Shown: piece by piece, positions 1-8,027 of the stretch | Layout: each line of letters starts with the position of its first letter | Numbering within the stretch: position 1 is the first letter of the stretch | Assembly (NCBI GenBank): GCA_025351185.1 | Contig: JANXWJ010000123.1 | Location: forward strand, 1 to 37,734 | Source: Candidatus Nanopelagicales bacterium | GTDB lineage: Bacteria; Actinomycetota; Actinomycetes; S36-B12; CAIYMF01 | Length of the DNA: 37,734 nt | Reading direction: 5' to 3' | Made by a program: the position numbers and the translations under genes | Notes under the pieces: generated by a model | What the model saw: only the letters and a program-made list of their open reading frames with translations | Databases searched by the model: none | Told to the model about the DNA's origin: nothing

Positions 1-80
1 ATGGGGGACTTCTGCACTGTTAGCAGCTCAACGATTCGAGGAGGAGCCGTGAGGCGACGGTTCCCCTCAGCTCCACTCAC

Positions 81-134
81 CCGTTGATGTGTAACCACGA
101 CCGGGTATAGCCAGTTGTGGTTACACATCAACGG
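81..134. repeat. Perfect 18-bp inverted repeat upstream of phnA
   Basis: The arms ccgttgatgtgtaaccac (81-98) and gtggttacacatcaacgg (117-134) are exact reverse complements separated by 18 nt. The similarity continues imperfectly outward: gttcccctc near 60-68 faces gaggggac near 140-147. This gives a dyad of about 90 bp in front of the PhnA-like gene. It could be an operator pair, a hairpin in the leader, or the ends of a small mobile or palindromic element. The sequence alone does not decide between these. Confidence 0.85.
84..111 (+). promoter_or_regulatory. Candidate promoter of the PhnA-like gene
   Basis: TTGATG (84-89) and TATAGC (106-111) with a 16-nt spacer resemble a -35/-10 pair. The -35-like box lies in the left arm of the 18-bp inverted repeat, and the right arm would lie just after the transcription start, where a repressor could block. 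Both boxes are only 4/6 matches, so this is a weak call. Confidence 0.3.
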
Positions 135-164
135 CGGGAGAGGGGACACCGCCTAGGTGGTCGG

Positions 165-530
165 ATGAGCGACGAGATGGTGCTGCCCCCGTGCCCGGAG
201 TGCCCGAGCGCGTACACGTACGAGATGGGTGCCCTGCTGGTCTGCCCCGAGTGCGCCCACGAGTGGGAGTCCGCCGACGCCTCTGGGTCCCCGGGCGACG
301 CAGCCGATGAGGGTGTGATCCTCGACGCGGTCGGCAACGTGCTGGCCGACGGCGACACAGTCACCGTCATCAAGGACCTCAAGGTCAAGGGGGCCACCTC
401 CTCGATCAAGGTCGGCACCAAGGTGCGCAACATCCGACTCGTGCAGGGAGCGGGCGACCACGACAGCGACTGCAAGGTCGACGGCTTCGGTGCGATGCAG
501 CTCAAGTCGAGCGTCGTGAAGAAGGTCTGA
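165..530 (+). CDS. PhnA/YjdM-family zinc-ribbon protein
   Basis: A cytoplasmic protein of 121 residues. The N-terminus carries a zinc ribbon of two CPEC knuckles (Cys10/Cys13 and Cys27/Cys30). It is followed by an acidic linker and the compact PhnA beta domain (about residues 50-121, with [15 protein letters not shown] and a KSSVVKKV tail). The family (E. coli YjdM, old name PhnA) was named for its neighbourhood to phosphonate genes, but it is not a proven phosphonate enzyme and its role is unknown. No phn genes lie nearby. Start: ATG 165 gives the family's usual N-terminus; an in-frame TTG at 117 falls in the inverted repeat and is unlikely. A strong hairpin follows the stop, so the gene is probably monocistronic. 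Confidence 0.85.
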   Translation: MSDEMVLPPCPECPSAYTYEMGALLVCPECAHEWESADASGSPGDAADEGVILDAVGNVLADGDTVTVIKDLKVKGATSSIKVGTKVRNIRLVQGAGDHDSDCKVDGFGAMQLKSSVVKKV

Positions 531-535
531 CGTGT

Positions 536-585
536 CGAGCTCTGTGCTCACGACGTGGTCGTCCGCGTCGTGAGCACAGAGCTCG
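536..585. terminator. Perfect 20-bp stem hairpin after the PhnA-like gene
   Basis: cgagctctgtgctcacgacg (536-555) and its exact reverse complement (566-585) enclose a 10-nt loop. The stem begins 5 nt after the TGA at 528-530 and ends about 13 nt before the first ATG of the hydrolase. There is no T-tract, as is common for actinobacterial terminators. It probably ends phnA transcription; if co-transcribed it would lie in the hydrolase leader. Confidence 0.75.
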
Positions 586-598
586 GGGGTTGCCCGCG

Positions 599-1435
599 AT
601 GATTCCTCCTATGGACGGGCTCAGCATCGAGGTGGTCGGCGAGGGTGATCCCGTCGTCCTGCTGCACGGTGCTCTCGGCTGGGGCGCGCAGACCTTCGCC
701 GAGCAGTACGCGCTCGCCGACTCCCACCGGCTGCACGTCGTCGACCGCCGGGGCTACGGCGGCTCGCCGCACCAGGGCGACGTCGGCTGGCCCGTCGACG
801 TCCCCGATCTGCTCGGGCTCCTCGAGTCGCTCGGTGGAGCGCACGTGCTCGGACATTCCTACGGCGGTGTCGTCGCCCTCGTCGCCGCGGGGCGACGACC
901 CGACCTCGTGCGCTCGCTCGTCGTGGTCGAGCCGCCGATGTACGGCATCAGTGACCACCCCGAGGCGCAGTCGCTCACCGAGGACCTCGGGGGCCTCGCC
1001 CGGCGAGCACCCGACCAGGACGGCGCGGAGTTCTTCGCAGACTGGGCCGACCTCGTGCTCGGGCTTCACCCCCGCTTGGTCTCGATCACGGTCAACAGCT
1101 GGACCGATCTCGACCGGATCGCGGCCGAGGCGACCCGCATCGAGGCGATGCCGCTCGACCCGCCCGTCGACTGGGAGGGCGTACGCCGGATCAGCGGACC
1201 CACGGTCGTCGTGTCCGGTGGCTGGCCGCCGGAGACCGCACGAGCAGCGACCGATCCCAAGCGGATCCGGGCTGCTGCGGCCTTCCGCGAGACGGCGCGA
1301 GAGCTCGCGGAGCGGCTGGGCGTCACCGTCACGGAGTTCGGAGCGTCGGGTCACAACCCGCAGCTCACCGAGGCCATGGCCTTCAACGATCTGCTGCGCC
1401 AGGTGTGGGCCGCGGCGGATTACGTACGGCGCTGA
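599..1435 (+). CDS. Alpha/beta-fold hydrolase
   Basis: A 278-residue single-domain alpha/beta hydrolase, probably cytoplasmic because no signal peptide is seen. The oxyanion-loop HG follows strand 3 (LLHGALGWG, about 21-29). The nucleophile elbow is GHSYGG with Ser87. The likely catalytic His is His252 in ASGHNPQL. The DRRGYGGS segment after strand 4 is typical of esterase/epoxide-hydrolase-like members. The substrate cannot be read from the sequence. Start: ATG 599 or ATG 611 are both in frame and neither has a clear Shine-Dalgarno; TTG 590 is less likely. It faces the molybdoenzyme gene tail to tail with 67 nt between the stops. Confidence 0.85.
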   Translation: MIPPMDGLSIEVVGEGDPVVLLHGALGWGAQTFAEQYALADSHRLHVVDRRGYGGSPHQGDVGWPVDVPDLLGLLESLGGAHVLGHSYGGVVALVAAGRRPDLVRSLVVVEPPMYGISDHPEAQSLTEDLGGLARRAPDQDGAEFFADWADLVLGLHPRLVSITVNSWTDLDRIAAEATRIEAMPLDPPVDWEGVRRISGPTVVVSGGWPPETARAATDPKRIRAAAAFRETARELAERLGVTVTEFGASGHNPQLTEAMAFNDLLRQVWAAADYVRR

Positions 1436-1502
1436 GGTGCCGGCCGTGGACGGTCGACCGGGCTGCCACTGAGGCGCTGGGCACCGTCGCGCGACAGGGT
1501 TG

Positions 1503-3053
1503 TCAGGCGACGTTGACGACGATGCTGTGCAGACCGCTGGAGGCCCCCGGGAAGGTGGGTCGTTGGGCGTCGCTCTGCACCGTGCCGTCGATGTCGTGCA
1601 TGCGCACGGTCAGCGTGTGCTGGCCGGCGGTGGCCGCCCACTGCCACGACCAGAGTCGCCAGGTGTCGACACCGATCGGATCGGCCAGTGTCGCCTTCTC
1701 CCACGGCCCGTCGTCGACCCGGATCTCCACGGAACCCACGCCGGTGTGCTGGTGCCACGCGCGACCTCCGACGGCGACAGTCCCGGCCTTCGCCGGCGTG
1801 CCGTCGCGGGGCACGTCGATGCGAGACGCCGACTCGATCGTCCCGTCGTCGGACCAGCCGCGCGAGAACCAGAACGGCACGTCCTCGGCGGGCGTCGTGA
1901 GCTTGATCTGCTCCAACCACTTGGTGGCGGAGACGTAGCCGTACAGCCCGGGAACGACCATGCGCACCGGGAAGCCGTGCTTCACCGGGAGCGGCTCGCC
2001 GTTCATGGCGTAGACGACCATCGCGTCGCGTCCGTCGTCGAGGATTGAGCGCGGGAAGCCGACGGTGAATCCGTCGACCGAACGACCGAGCACCATTGTC
2101 GCGTCGTCGTGGACACCGACCTTCGCGAGCAGGTCGGTGAGGCGCACCCCCTGCCACTTCGCCGTGCCGACGAGGTCACCACCGACGTCGTTGCTGACGC
2201 AGGTCAGCGTGACGTAGCGCTCCATGCTCGGCATCGCCAGCAAGTCGTTGTAGGTCAACGTCATCGGCTTGTCGACCCGCCCGTCGATCGTCAGCGACCA
2301 GGTCGCTACGTCGACCGACGGCGGCGTCAGTGCGACATCGATCTGGTAGAAGTCCTCGGCCGGGGTGATGGCCGGTGCGATGCCGGGAACATCGGGTGTG
2401 ATGCCGCTGCTGAGTGCCTTCGCCGGGTCAGCTGCGACGGGGATCTTCAGGGTGGTTCGCACAGCATCGACGGCAGCAGTCGAGCCGCGGCGTGCGATCG
2501 TCACGACTCCGAGCGTCACGGCGCTCGCGAGCCCGAGGAATCCGGCAGCGCGCAGCACCGCACGTCGATCCACGGTCGGGCCGGTGGTGTCCGGGGTCGA
2601 CGCCGGCATCAGCCGGGTCCACGCCAACGATGCGACCGTCACGCCGACGGCGACGACGAGAGCGAGGCCCAGGATGTCGGCGCTGTTGCCGTCCCACGCC
2701 ACGAGCCAGCCGACCATGCCACCGACGGCGAAGAGCCACGGCGCCCAGGACTGGCGTGCCGCACTGATCCGACCGATGACCGCACCGCCGAGCACCACAC
2801 CGAGCACGATGCCCACGACGAGCAACGGCTTGTCGAGCGTGCCGACGGCACCGATGAGCGCCTCGCGCGGTCCGTCGGGCATCGCGGCGATGATCCGGTC
2901 GGCGACGAACGTCACCGGGCTCGGGCGGCCTGGCAGGACGAGCCCGAACAGCTCGGCCGAGGCCAGGCCGGCGAATGCGACGAGGGCACCGACAAGTGCC
3001 GCCCGGCGTCGGTCGATCGTGGGCGTGGCCTCACGCTCGAGAGTGGTTGTCAT
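1503..3053 (-). CDS. Membrane-anchored sulfite-oxidase-family molybdopterin oxidoreductase
   Basis: The 516-residue protein has four N-terminal membrane helices (about 16-40, 76-94, 103-120, 125-145). A fifth helix (about 168-186) is preceded by a twin-arginine motif, RRAVLRAAG (163-171). The soluble part, on the outside by the positive-inside rule, has an oxidoreductase Moco domain with the candidate molybdenum ligand Cys285 (VTLTCVSND) and a C-terminal Mo-co dimerisation domain ending in SSGLHSIVV. The family is the membrane-bound SUOX-like actinobacterial group; the substrate is unknown and could be sulfite or a protein sulfoxide. It is the last gene of a three-gene operon: its ATG overlaps the stop of ccdA in an ATGA junction, implying translational coupling. 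Length and motifs look intact. Confidence 0.9.
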   Translation of the reverse strand: MTTTLEREATPTIDRRRAALVGALVAFAGLASAELFGLVLPGRPSPVTFVADRIIAAMPDGPREALIGAVGTLDKPLLVVGIVLGVVLGGAVIGRISAARQSWAPWLFAVGGMVGWLVAWDGNSADILGLALVVAVGVTVASLAWTRLMPASTPDTTGPTVDRRAVLRAAGFLGLASAVTLGVVTIARRGSTAAVDAVRTTLKIPVAADPAKALSSGITPDVPGIAPAITPAEDFYQIDVALTPPSVDVATWSLTIDGRVDKPMTLTYNDLLAMPSMERYVTLTCVSNDVGGDLVGTAKWQGVRLTDLLAKVGVHDDATMVLGRSVDGFTVGFPRSILDDGRDAMVVYAMNGEPLPVKHGFPVRMVVPGLYGYVSATKWLEQIKLTTPAEDVPFWFSRGWSDDGTIESASRIDVPRDGTPAKAGTVAVGGRAWHQHTGVGSVEIRVDDGPWEKATLADPIGVDTWRLWSWQWAATAGQHTLTVRMHDIDGTVQSDAQRPTFPGASSGLHSIVVNVA

Positions 3054-3859
3054 GACTCACCGATGATCGTGTCGGACCCGAAGTTCCAGGGCTGGATCGG
3101 GGAGTTCTCCAGGATCCATTCCTGGATCGTACGGTCCCACCCGAGGGCGACCGCGAGGCCGACCACGATGAACACCACGCCGAGGACGCGGCGGAAGGTG
3201 CCGTGCGGGTCCGCGGCCCATCCCAGGCGGCGGATCGCGCGTTGTCCGAGCAGAGCGACGACGAGCAGGGTGCCCGCCAGCCCGATGACGTAGGCGAGCA
3301 GGAGGAGCAGGCCGTCGAGGGTCGAGGCGGGCAGCACCGTGACGATGACGTAGGCGTACAACGGCGAGCAGGACGAGAACACCGGACCCAGTGCCGCGCC
3401 GGTCAGCACGGCCTCCGTGGTGCCGGAACGGTCCGCCGCCCCGGCGAGATAGCGCGTGCTCCGAGCCTGGAGGCGCAGCCGGCCGCTCACGTGCTCCCAC
3501 TGGCTCGGGAAGACACTGATCAGGCCGAGCACGACGAGGATCGCACCTGACAGATATGCCCAGGCACTGGCCGGGATCCCGATCAGTGCCGTCGATGCCT
3601 TGAGCACCAGGGTGAACACCATGACGGATGCCGCGAGCGATGCCGCGATCACCAGCGCGCGTCGTTGCGAGGCGCTGACGCGTCGGCGATGACGGACGGC
3701 GACGGAGCCGACCTGGTCGGACTCTGTGTCCGTCGCGACATCTGCGTCCGTCCCGACGAGCGACCCGCCGACGATCACCGGGAGCAGGGGAAGCACGCAC
3801 GGTGCCAAGGTCGTGAGCGCGCCCGCGATCAGCGCGCCGACCAGCAGGGTCGGGCTCAC
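3050..3859 (-). CDS. ccdA: CcdA/DsbD-type thiol-disulfide transport membrane protein
   Basis: 269 residues with about six membrane helices. The two redox cysteines of the family are visible: Cys21 in TLAPCVLPLLP of helix 1, and the second in GPVFSSCSPLYAY of helix 4. CcdA carries electrons from cytoplasmic thioredoxin across the membrane to exported thioredoxin-like proteins. Start: GTG 3859 begins SPTLLVGALIAG and overlaps the upstream TGA as GTGA; the open frame further upstream is not homologous. The upstream neighbour is an exported thioredoxin-like lipoprotein, its likely redox partner, and the downstream neighbour is an exported molybdoenzyme. The gene therefore sits in a coherent envelope redox operon. 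Confidence 0.9.
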   Translation of the reverse strand: MSPTLLVGALIAGALTTLAPCVLPLLPVIVGGSLVGTDADVATDTESDQVGSVAVRHRRRVSASQRRALVIAASLAASVMVFTLVLKASTALIGIPASAWAYLSGAILVVLGLISVFPSQWEHVSGRLRLQARSTRYLAGAADRSGTTEAVLTGAALGPVFSSCSPLYAYVIVTVLPASTLDGLLLLLAYVIGLAGTLLVVALLGQRAIRRLGWAADPHGTFRRVLGVVFIVVGLAVALGWDRTIQEWILENSPIQPWNFGSDTIIGES

Positions 3860-4374
3860 ACGAGTCGTCCTGCGATGTCGGACGCCGTCAGCGTCCCGCT
3901 CCACTTGGCCAGCATGGCTCCGTCGGCGCCGACCTCGACGAAGGTGTGCTGGACCGTGACGCCGTAGGTGGCCTTGAGGTCGGTGGAGGTGTCGTAGTCG
4001 ATCTTCACGATGGTGAGGCCGGCCGGGATCGCGGAGGGATCTGCGAGGAGGTTCTCCTCGGTGACCCGACAGCTCGGGCACCAGGGTGCGTGGAAGAAGA
4101 GCACGACCTTGCCGGCGGAGTAGGCCGCCTTGTTGGCGGAGTAGGCCGCATAGCCGATGTAGGAGCCCGTCGCTGCGGGGGCGCTCGACCGGGTGCTCGG
4201 GGTCGCCGACACGGTCGACGGTGCCGGCGATGCTGCGAATGCGGTCGCAGCAGGTGATGTCGCGGCTGCGGCGGGTGCCGCCGCTGTCGTGCTCGCGATC
4301 TGGCTCCCGCAGCCAGCGAGCAGGAGAGCGCCGAGCGCGATCGGGACGGTGCGGTGAAGGGCGTGATGCGCCAT
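3856..4374 (-). CDS. Thioredoxin-like lipoprotein (WCPSC)
   Basis: 172 residues. A lipoprotein signal peptide ends in the lipobox LLAGC (Cys22). It is followed by an Ala/Thr/Ser/Pro-rich linker (about 25-70) and a thioredoxin fold with the active site WCPSC (Cys99, Cys102). The protein is expected to be anchored outside the membrane and kept reduced by the CcdA encoded next. The loop that usually holds the cis-proline reads VQHTFVEV, with His where thioredoxins have cis-Pro. Start: ATG 4374 has a GGGGAG Shine-Dalgarno and yields the proper signal peptide; an ATG 36 nt upstream does not. First gene of the operon, transcribed away from the two-component system. Confidence 0.85.
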   Translation of the reverse strand: MAHHALHRTVPIALGALLLAGCGSQIASTTAAAPAAAATSPAATAFAASPAPSTVSATPSTRSSAPAATGSYIGYAAYSANKAAYSAGKVVLFFHAPWCPSCRVTEENLLADPSAIPAGLTIVKIDYDTSTDLKATYGVTVQHTFVEVGADGAMLAKWSGTLTASDIAGRLV

Positions 4375-4463
4375 CAGAAGACTCCCCGGCTGTAGGTGTG
4401 ACCAGTGCAACCCACAGCGAGCGGCTCAGGCAGGCCTGATGCCTTACGAACCGCTGACAGTCC

Positions 4464-4504
4464 CGGTCTGAGGACCGTCACGGGAACGGCTCTCCGCCTA
4501 GATT
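4464..4504 (+). promoter_or_regulatory. Leaderless promoter and palindrome upstream of the response regulator
   Basis: TAGATT (4499-4504) is followed by exactly 6 nt and then ATG 4511, the spacing of leaderless actinobacterial promoters. This favours ATG 4511 over GTG 4505. A palindrome, CGGTC-TGAG-GACCG (4464-4477), lies just upstream of the expected -35 region and could be an operator, perhaps for autoregulation. Confidence 0.6.
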
Positions 4505-4510
4505 GTGGGC

Positions 4511-5248
4511 ATGCCCCGAGTCCTCGTCGTCGATGACGACCCCACAGTCGCCGAGGTGGTGCTGGGTTACCTGCGCCGTGACGGCTTCGAGGCGGCGCAC
4601 GCCGCTGATGGTCTGTCGGCTCTGACGATTGCGGCGGCCGCCCCGCCCGACATCGTTGTGCTCGACCTCATGCTGCCCGGCATCGACGGCCTCGAGGTCT
4701 GCCGTCGGCTGCGCGCCGTGAACCCCAGCCTACCGGTGGTGATGCTCACGGCTCGCGGCGAGGAGGAGGACCGCATCGCGGGTCTCGAGGTCGGCGCCGA
4801 CGACTATGTCGTCAAGCCGTTCAGCCCGCGTGAGCTGGCGCTGCGCGTGCGCTCTGTGCTGCGGCGCAGCGAGCCACAGCAGCTGGCCGGCGTGGAGCCG
4901 GTGCTCGTCGACGGCGACCTGCGGGTCGACGTGGCGGCGCGCACCGTGCAGCTCGGTGAGCGCGAGCTCTCTCTCACGACACGAGAGTTCGACCTGCTCG
5001 CGCACGTGATGGCCCGCCCGGGCAAGGCGTTGCGGCGCGAGGAGCTCATGCGTGAGGTGTGGGGCTGGGAGTTCGGCGACCAGTCGACGGTCACGGTCCA
5101 CGTACGCCGACTTCGCGAGAAGATCGAGGAGGATCCGGCGGAGCCTACTCGTCTCGTTACGGTCTGGGGTGTGGGCTATCGCTGGGATCCGGCGGTGGCC
5201 TCGACAGGTGAGGCGCTCGTGCAGACCTACGGTGACGCCGGCTCATGA
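4511..5248 (+). CDS. OmpR/PhoB-family response regulator
   Basis: 245 residues. The receiver domain (1-115) has the acidic pocket Asp8/Asp9, phospho-acceptor Asp52 in VLDLMLPG, Thr80 and Lys102 (VVKPFSP). The C-terminal winged helix (about 135-232) has LTTREFDLLAHV and STVTVHVRRLREKIE. It should bind DNA as a dimer after phosphorylation by the kinase encoded next. The gene is divergent from the thioredoxin/CcdA/molybdoenzyme operon, so that operon is a plausible target; this is inference from position. The start is set by the leaderless -10 box. Confidence 0.92.
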   Translation: MPRVLVVDDDPTVAEVVLGYLRRDGFEAAHAADGLSALTIAAAAPPDIVVLDLMLPGIDGLEVCRRLRAVNPSLPVVMLTARGEEEDRIAGLEVGADDYVVKPFSPRELALRVRSVLRRSEPQQLAGVEPVLVDGDLRVDVAARTVQLGERELSLTTREFDLLAHVMARPGKALRREELMREVWGWEFGDQSTVTVHVRRLREKIEEDPAEPTRLVTVWGVGYRWDPAVASTGEALVQTYGDAGS

Positions 5249-5293
5249 TTGCGTGGTCACCATCGTCGACGGTCGACCGGTGACCATCGAGTA

Positions 5294-5331
5294 GTGAGCA
5301 GGAACTCGTGAGCAGGAAGTCGTGAGCATGG
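5294..5331 (+). repeat. 14-bp tandem repeat over the kinase start
   Basis: gtgagcaggaactc (5294-5307) is followed by gtgagcaggaagtc (5308-5321) and a third partial copy, gtgagcatgg (5322-5331). Each unit carries a GTG and an AGGAA Shine-Dalgarno-like core, so the repeat duplicates a translation start signal. The copy before ATG 5328 has AGGAAG at 8-nt spacing. Confidence 0.8.
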
Positions 5332-6353
5332 ACTGGACGTTGGCGTGGCAGGCAGCGGTGGCCGCTGCAGTGGTGGGGCTCCTCGGCGCCATCGCCGTCA
5401 CCCTTGTCGGGCGCAGATCCCCTGTGGTGGCAGCACTTCTCACACCAGTCACCGTCGTGCTCGCTCTCGCAGCAGGCATCCTCGCTGGTGCGCGCTCGAT
5501 GGCGTTGGAGGGCTCCAACCTCGAGGTGGTGTGGACGGTCCTGGTCGCGACTGTTCCCGTCGCGCTCGTCGTGGGCGTCGTGCTGGCGCGTCGTACGACG
5601 GTCATCCAGCACGACGCGGAGCGCGAGGCGATGGAGCGCCAGCGCGACGCCGAGGTGGAGGCCAAGCGGCGCGAGATGGTCGCGTGGGTGTCGCACGACC
5701 TGCGCACCCCGCTCGCCGGGATCCGCGCGATGGCCGAGGCGCTCGAGGACGATGTGGCACCGGACCCGTCGACGTATCACCGCCGGATCCGTGAGGAGGT
5801 CGATCGCCTTGCGGGGATGGTCGACGACCTGCTCGCGGTGTCGCGGCTGCAGTCCGGGCACCTCGACCTGCACCTCGAGGAGGTGCGCCTGCGTGACCTG
5901 CTCTCGGACACGATCGCGAGCGCCGCCGTGCTCGCCGACCAGCGAGGAGTGCACCTCTCGGGTGAGTGCGACGACAGCGTCATCGCCTACGTCGACGAGC
6001 CTGGACTGTCTCGGGCGTTGACCAACCTGGTGGTCAACGCCGTGCGCTACACCCCGCCCGACGGCTCGGTGCACGTCGAGGCGGCCTCGACCGCAGCCGG
6101 CACCACGGTGCGAGTCAGCGACACGTGCGGAGGGATTCCGGCGGACGACCTGCCGCGCGTGTTCGAGGCAGGGTGGCGCGGTTCGGCTGCGCGAACCCCG
6201 GGCGCCGCGACCGGCGCCGGTCTCGGTCTCGCCGTCGTGCGCGGTCTCGTCGACGCCTTCGGCGGCACCGTCACCGTGGCCAACGCCGGCCCCGGTTGCG
6301 CCTTCGAGATCACCCTCCCCACCACCGCCTCCGACCCCGAGGGACGTCCCTGA
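5328..6353 (+). CDS. Sensor histidine kinase
   Basis: 341 residues. Three hydrophobic segments (about 6-28, 33-55, 66-88) lie close together with almost no extracytoplasmic domain, which suggests sensing within or near the membrane. A short charged coil follows, then HisKA with phospho-acceptor His123 ([11 protein letters not shown]). The HATPase_c domain has the N box [11 protein letters not shown] and G boxes DTCGGIP and [11 protein letters not shown]. Start: ATG 5328 has AGGAAG 8 nt upstream; GTG 5322 is too close to it. It pairs with the response regulator 79 nt upstream. Confidence 0.9.
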   Translation: MDWTLAWQAAVAAAVVGLLGAIAVTLVGRRSPVVAALLTPVTVVLALAAGILAGARSMALEGSNLEVVWTVLVATVPVALVVGVVLARRTTVIQHDAEREAMERQRDAEVEAKRREMVAWVSHDLRTPLAGIRAMAEALEDDVAPDPSTYHRRIREEVDRLAGMVDDLLAVSRLQSGHLDLHLEEVRLRDLLSDTIASAAVLADQRGVHLSGECDDSVIAYVDEPGLSRALTNLVVNAVRYTPPDGSVHVEAASTAAGTTVRVSDTCGGIPADDLPRVFEAGWRGSAARTPGAATGAGLGLAVVRGLVDAFGGTVTVANAGPGCAFEITLPTTASDPEGRP

Positions 6354-6365
6354 CCTCTCAGGTCA
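6351..6365. terminator. Short hairpin between the convergent kinase and mannosyltransferase genes
   Basis: tgacct-ctc-aggtca forms a 6-bp stem with a 3-nt loop, and its first three bases are the kinase TGA. A second small palindrome, gggacgtccc (6341-6350), precedes it. The site lies between two convergent stops (6353 and 6381), so a bidirectional terminator is plausible but weak. Confidence 0.35.
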
Positions 6366-6380
6366 CGCCCGGTATTGGGG

Positions 6381-8021
6381 CTAGACCCAGGTGGGGATCC
6401 ACATGCGGATCTGCCAGGAGGTGTACGGGATCACCTGGGCGGACCAGATGGGGTAGAAGAACCAGGCGGCGAGGAGGGCGAACATGACGTAGATGCCCAC
6501 CGCGATGGCGCCGGCCGTACGACGACGTGGGGTCGCGTCGGCCGGTCCGAGAACGGCGCCGAGGCTGAGCGCCAGGATCATGCACAGGAACGGCACGAAC
6601 GCGACGGAGTAGAACGTGAAGATCGTGCGCTGCTGGAACGCCAGCCACGGGAGCCAGCCGGCAAGCACCGCGAGGACCACGGCACCGGAGCGCCAGTCGC
6701 GGGTCGCGAACCAGCGCCAGCTCTGGTGCACGAGTGCGGCCGTCGCGGCCCACCAGATGATCGGGTTGCCGAGCGCGATTACCTCGGTCGAGCACTTCGA
6801 CGCGGTGCAGCCGTCGACGCCGAGGTCGCGCGACTCGTAGAAGAAGCTCGTCGGTCGGGTCTGCAGCAGCCAGCTCCAGGCGTTGCTCTGGTAGGCGTGC
6901 GGCGACTTGTCGATCGTGAGATGCGTGTGGAAGTTGAGCATCTCGGCGTGGTAGTGCAACAGGGAGCGGAAAGCGCTTGGCACCCAACCGAATCCGGCCG
7001 CCGCCGGATTGTCGAGCGCCCACTGACGGTCATAGCCGCCGTCGGTCATGAACCACCCGGTCCACGACGCGACGTAGACCACGAACGCCGTGCCCGCCAT
7101 CGCGACGGCACCCAGCACACCCTCCGCAGCAGCGCCGAGCCATGCCTGCAGCGTGCGCACTCCGATGATGCGGCGCATGCCGACGTCCCAGATGACCGTC
7201 ATCAGCCCGAACGCCACGAGGAACCACAGGCCGGACCACTTCACTCCGCACGCGAGACCGAGGGAGACGCCCGCCGCCCACCGCCACGGCCGCATCCCGG
7301 TCCAGGGACCGACACCCATCCCGAGCGAGTGCAGCGCCGCGCGGTCATCCGGATACGTCCGGACGACGACGGCCAGCCGACGACGCGTGCGGTCCCGGTC
7401 CATGAGCACGCAGCCGAACGCGACCAGCACCCAGAACATCAGCGAGGTGTCGAGAAGCCCGGTGCGCGACATCGAGATCGCCATGCCGTCGATCGCGAGC
7501 AGGAAGCCGGCGAGCCCCCCGATGAGGGTCGAGCGGGTGAGGCGTCGGGCGATGCGTACGGTGAGGAGCACCGCGACGGTGCCGAGCAACGCCATCATCA
7601 CTCGCCAGCCGAACGGGTTGAGGCCGAAGGCGTATTCTCCGATCGCAATCGTCCACTTGCCCACGGGCGGGTGCACGACGAACGCGTGGCTGTCCTTGAA
7701 GACGTCGAGCGTGCGCCAGCCGCTGCCGTCGCTCGCCAGGATCGTGTCGTTGGCCTTCTCGACGAACTCCCGCTCGTAGCCCCAGCGCAGGAGCGAGAAC
7801 CCGTCCTTCATGTAGTAGGTCTCGTCGAAGACGATGGCGTGCGGGTTGGCGAGGTCCCAGAACCGCAACAGGCCGCCGAGCAGGGTGATCGCCAGGGTGA
7901 CGAGCCAGGAGATGCCGCGGTCCGACGGGAGCGCGCGATAGAGGCGGTCAGCGACCTCGGACCAGCGGGGCCCGTCTGCGGGCACGACGGCGTCGGGGCG
8001 GTGCTCGAGGGTCGCCGTCAC
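6381..8021 (-). CDS. Dolichyl-phosphate-mannose-protein mannosyltransferase (PMT family)
   Basis: 546 residues with about 10-12 membrane helices. It transfers mannose from polyprenyl-phosphate-mannose to Ser/Thr of exported proteins. The catalytic Asp-Glu pair of the first external loop is visible as Asp66-Glu67 in IVFDETYYMKDG. The family's VHPPVGKW and later HYHAEMLNFH segments are also present. The C-terminal PMT 4TMC domain ends at IRMWIPTW. The length fits the actinobacterial enzyme (M. tuberculosis Rv1002c type), which is also adjacent to rsmI in mycobacteria. Start: GTG 8021 lies 6 nt after a TATGCT -10 box. Divergent from rsmI with only 33 nt between the starts. Confidence 0.93.
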   Translation of the reverse strand: MTATLEHRPDAVVPADGPRWSEVADRLYRALPSDRGISWLVTLAITLLGGLLRFWDLANPHAIVFDETYYMKDGFSLLRWGYEREFVEKANDTILASDGSGWRTLDVFKDSHAFVVHPPVGKWTIAIGEYAFGLNPFGWRVMMALLGTVAVLLTVRIARRLTRSTLIGGLAGFLLAIDGMAISMSRTGLLDTSLMFWVLVAFGCVLMDRDRTRRRLAVVVRTYPDDRAALHSLGMGVGPWTGMRPWRWAAGVSLGLACGVKWSGLWFLVAFGLMTVIWDVGMRRIIGVRTLQAWLGAAAEGVLGAVAMAGTAFVVYVASWTGWFMTDGGYDRQWALDNPAAAGFGWVPSAFRSLLHYHAEMLNFHTHLTIDKSPHAYQSNAWSWLLQTRPTSFFYESRDLGVDGCTASKCSTEVIALGNPIIWWAATAALVHQSWRWFATRDWRSGAVVLAVLAGWLPWLAFQQRTIFTFYSVAFVPFLCMILALSLGAVLGPADATPRRRTAGAIAVGIYVMFALLAAWFFYPIWSAQVIPYTSWQIRMWIPTWV

Positions 8022-8027
8022 CCGCTC

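Noticed and set aside
49-87. A 12-codon leader peptide (GTG with GAGGAGG upstream)
   Set aside because: No regulatory residue run, its end lies inside the inverted repeat, and no attenuator pairing with a terminator could be shown.
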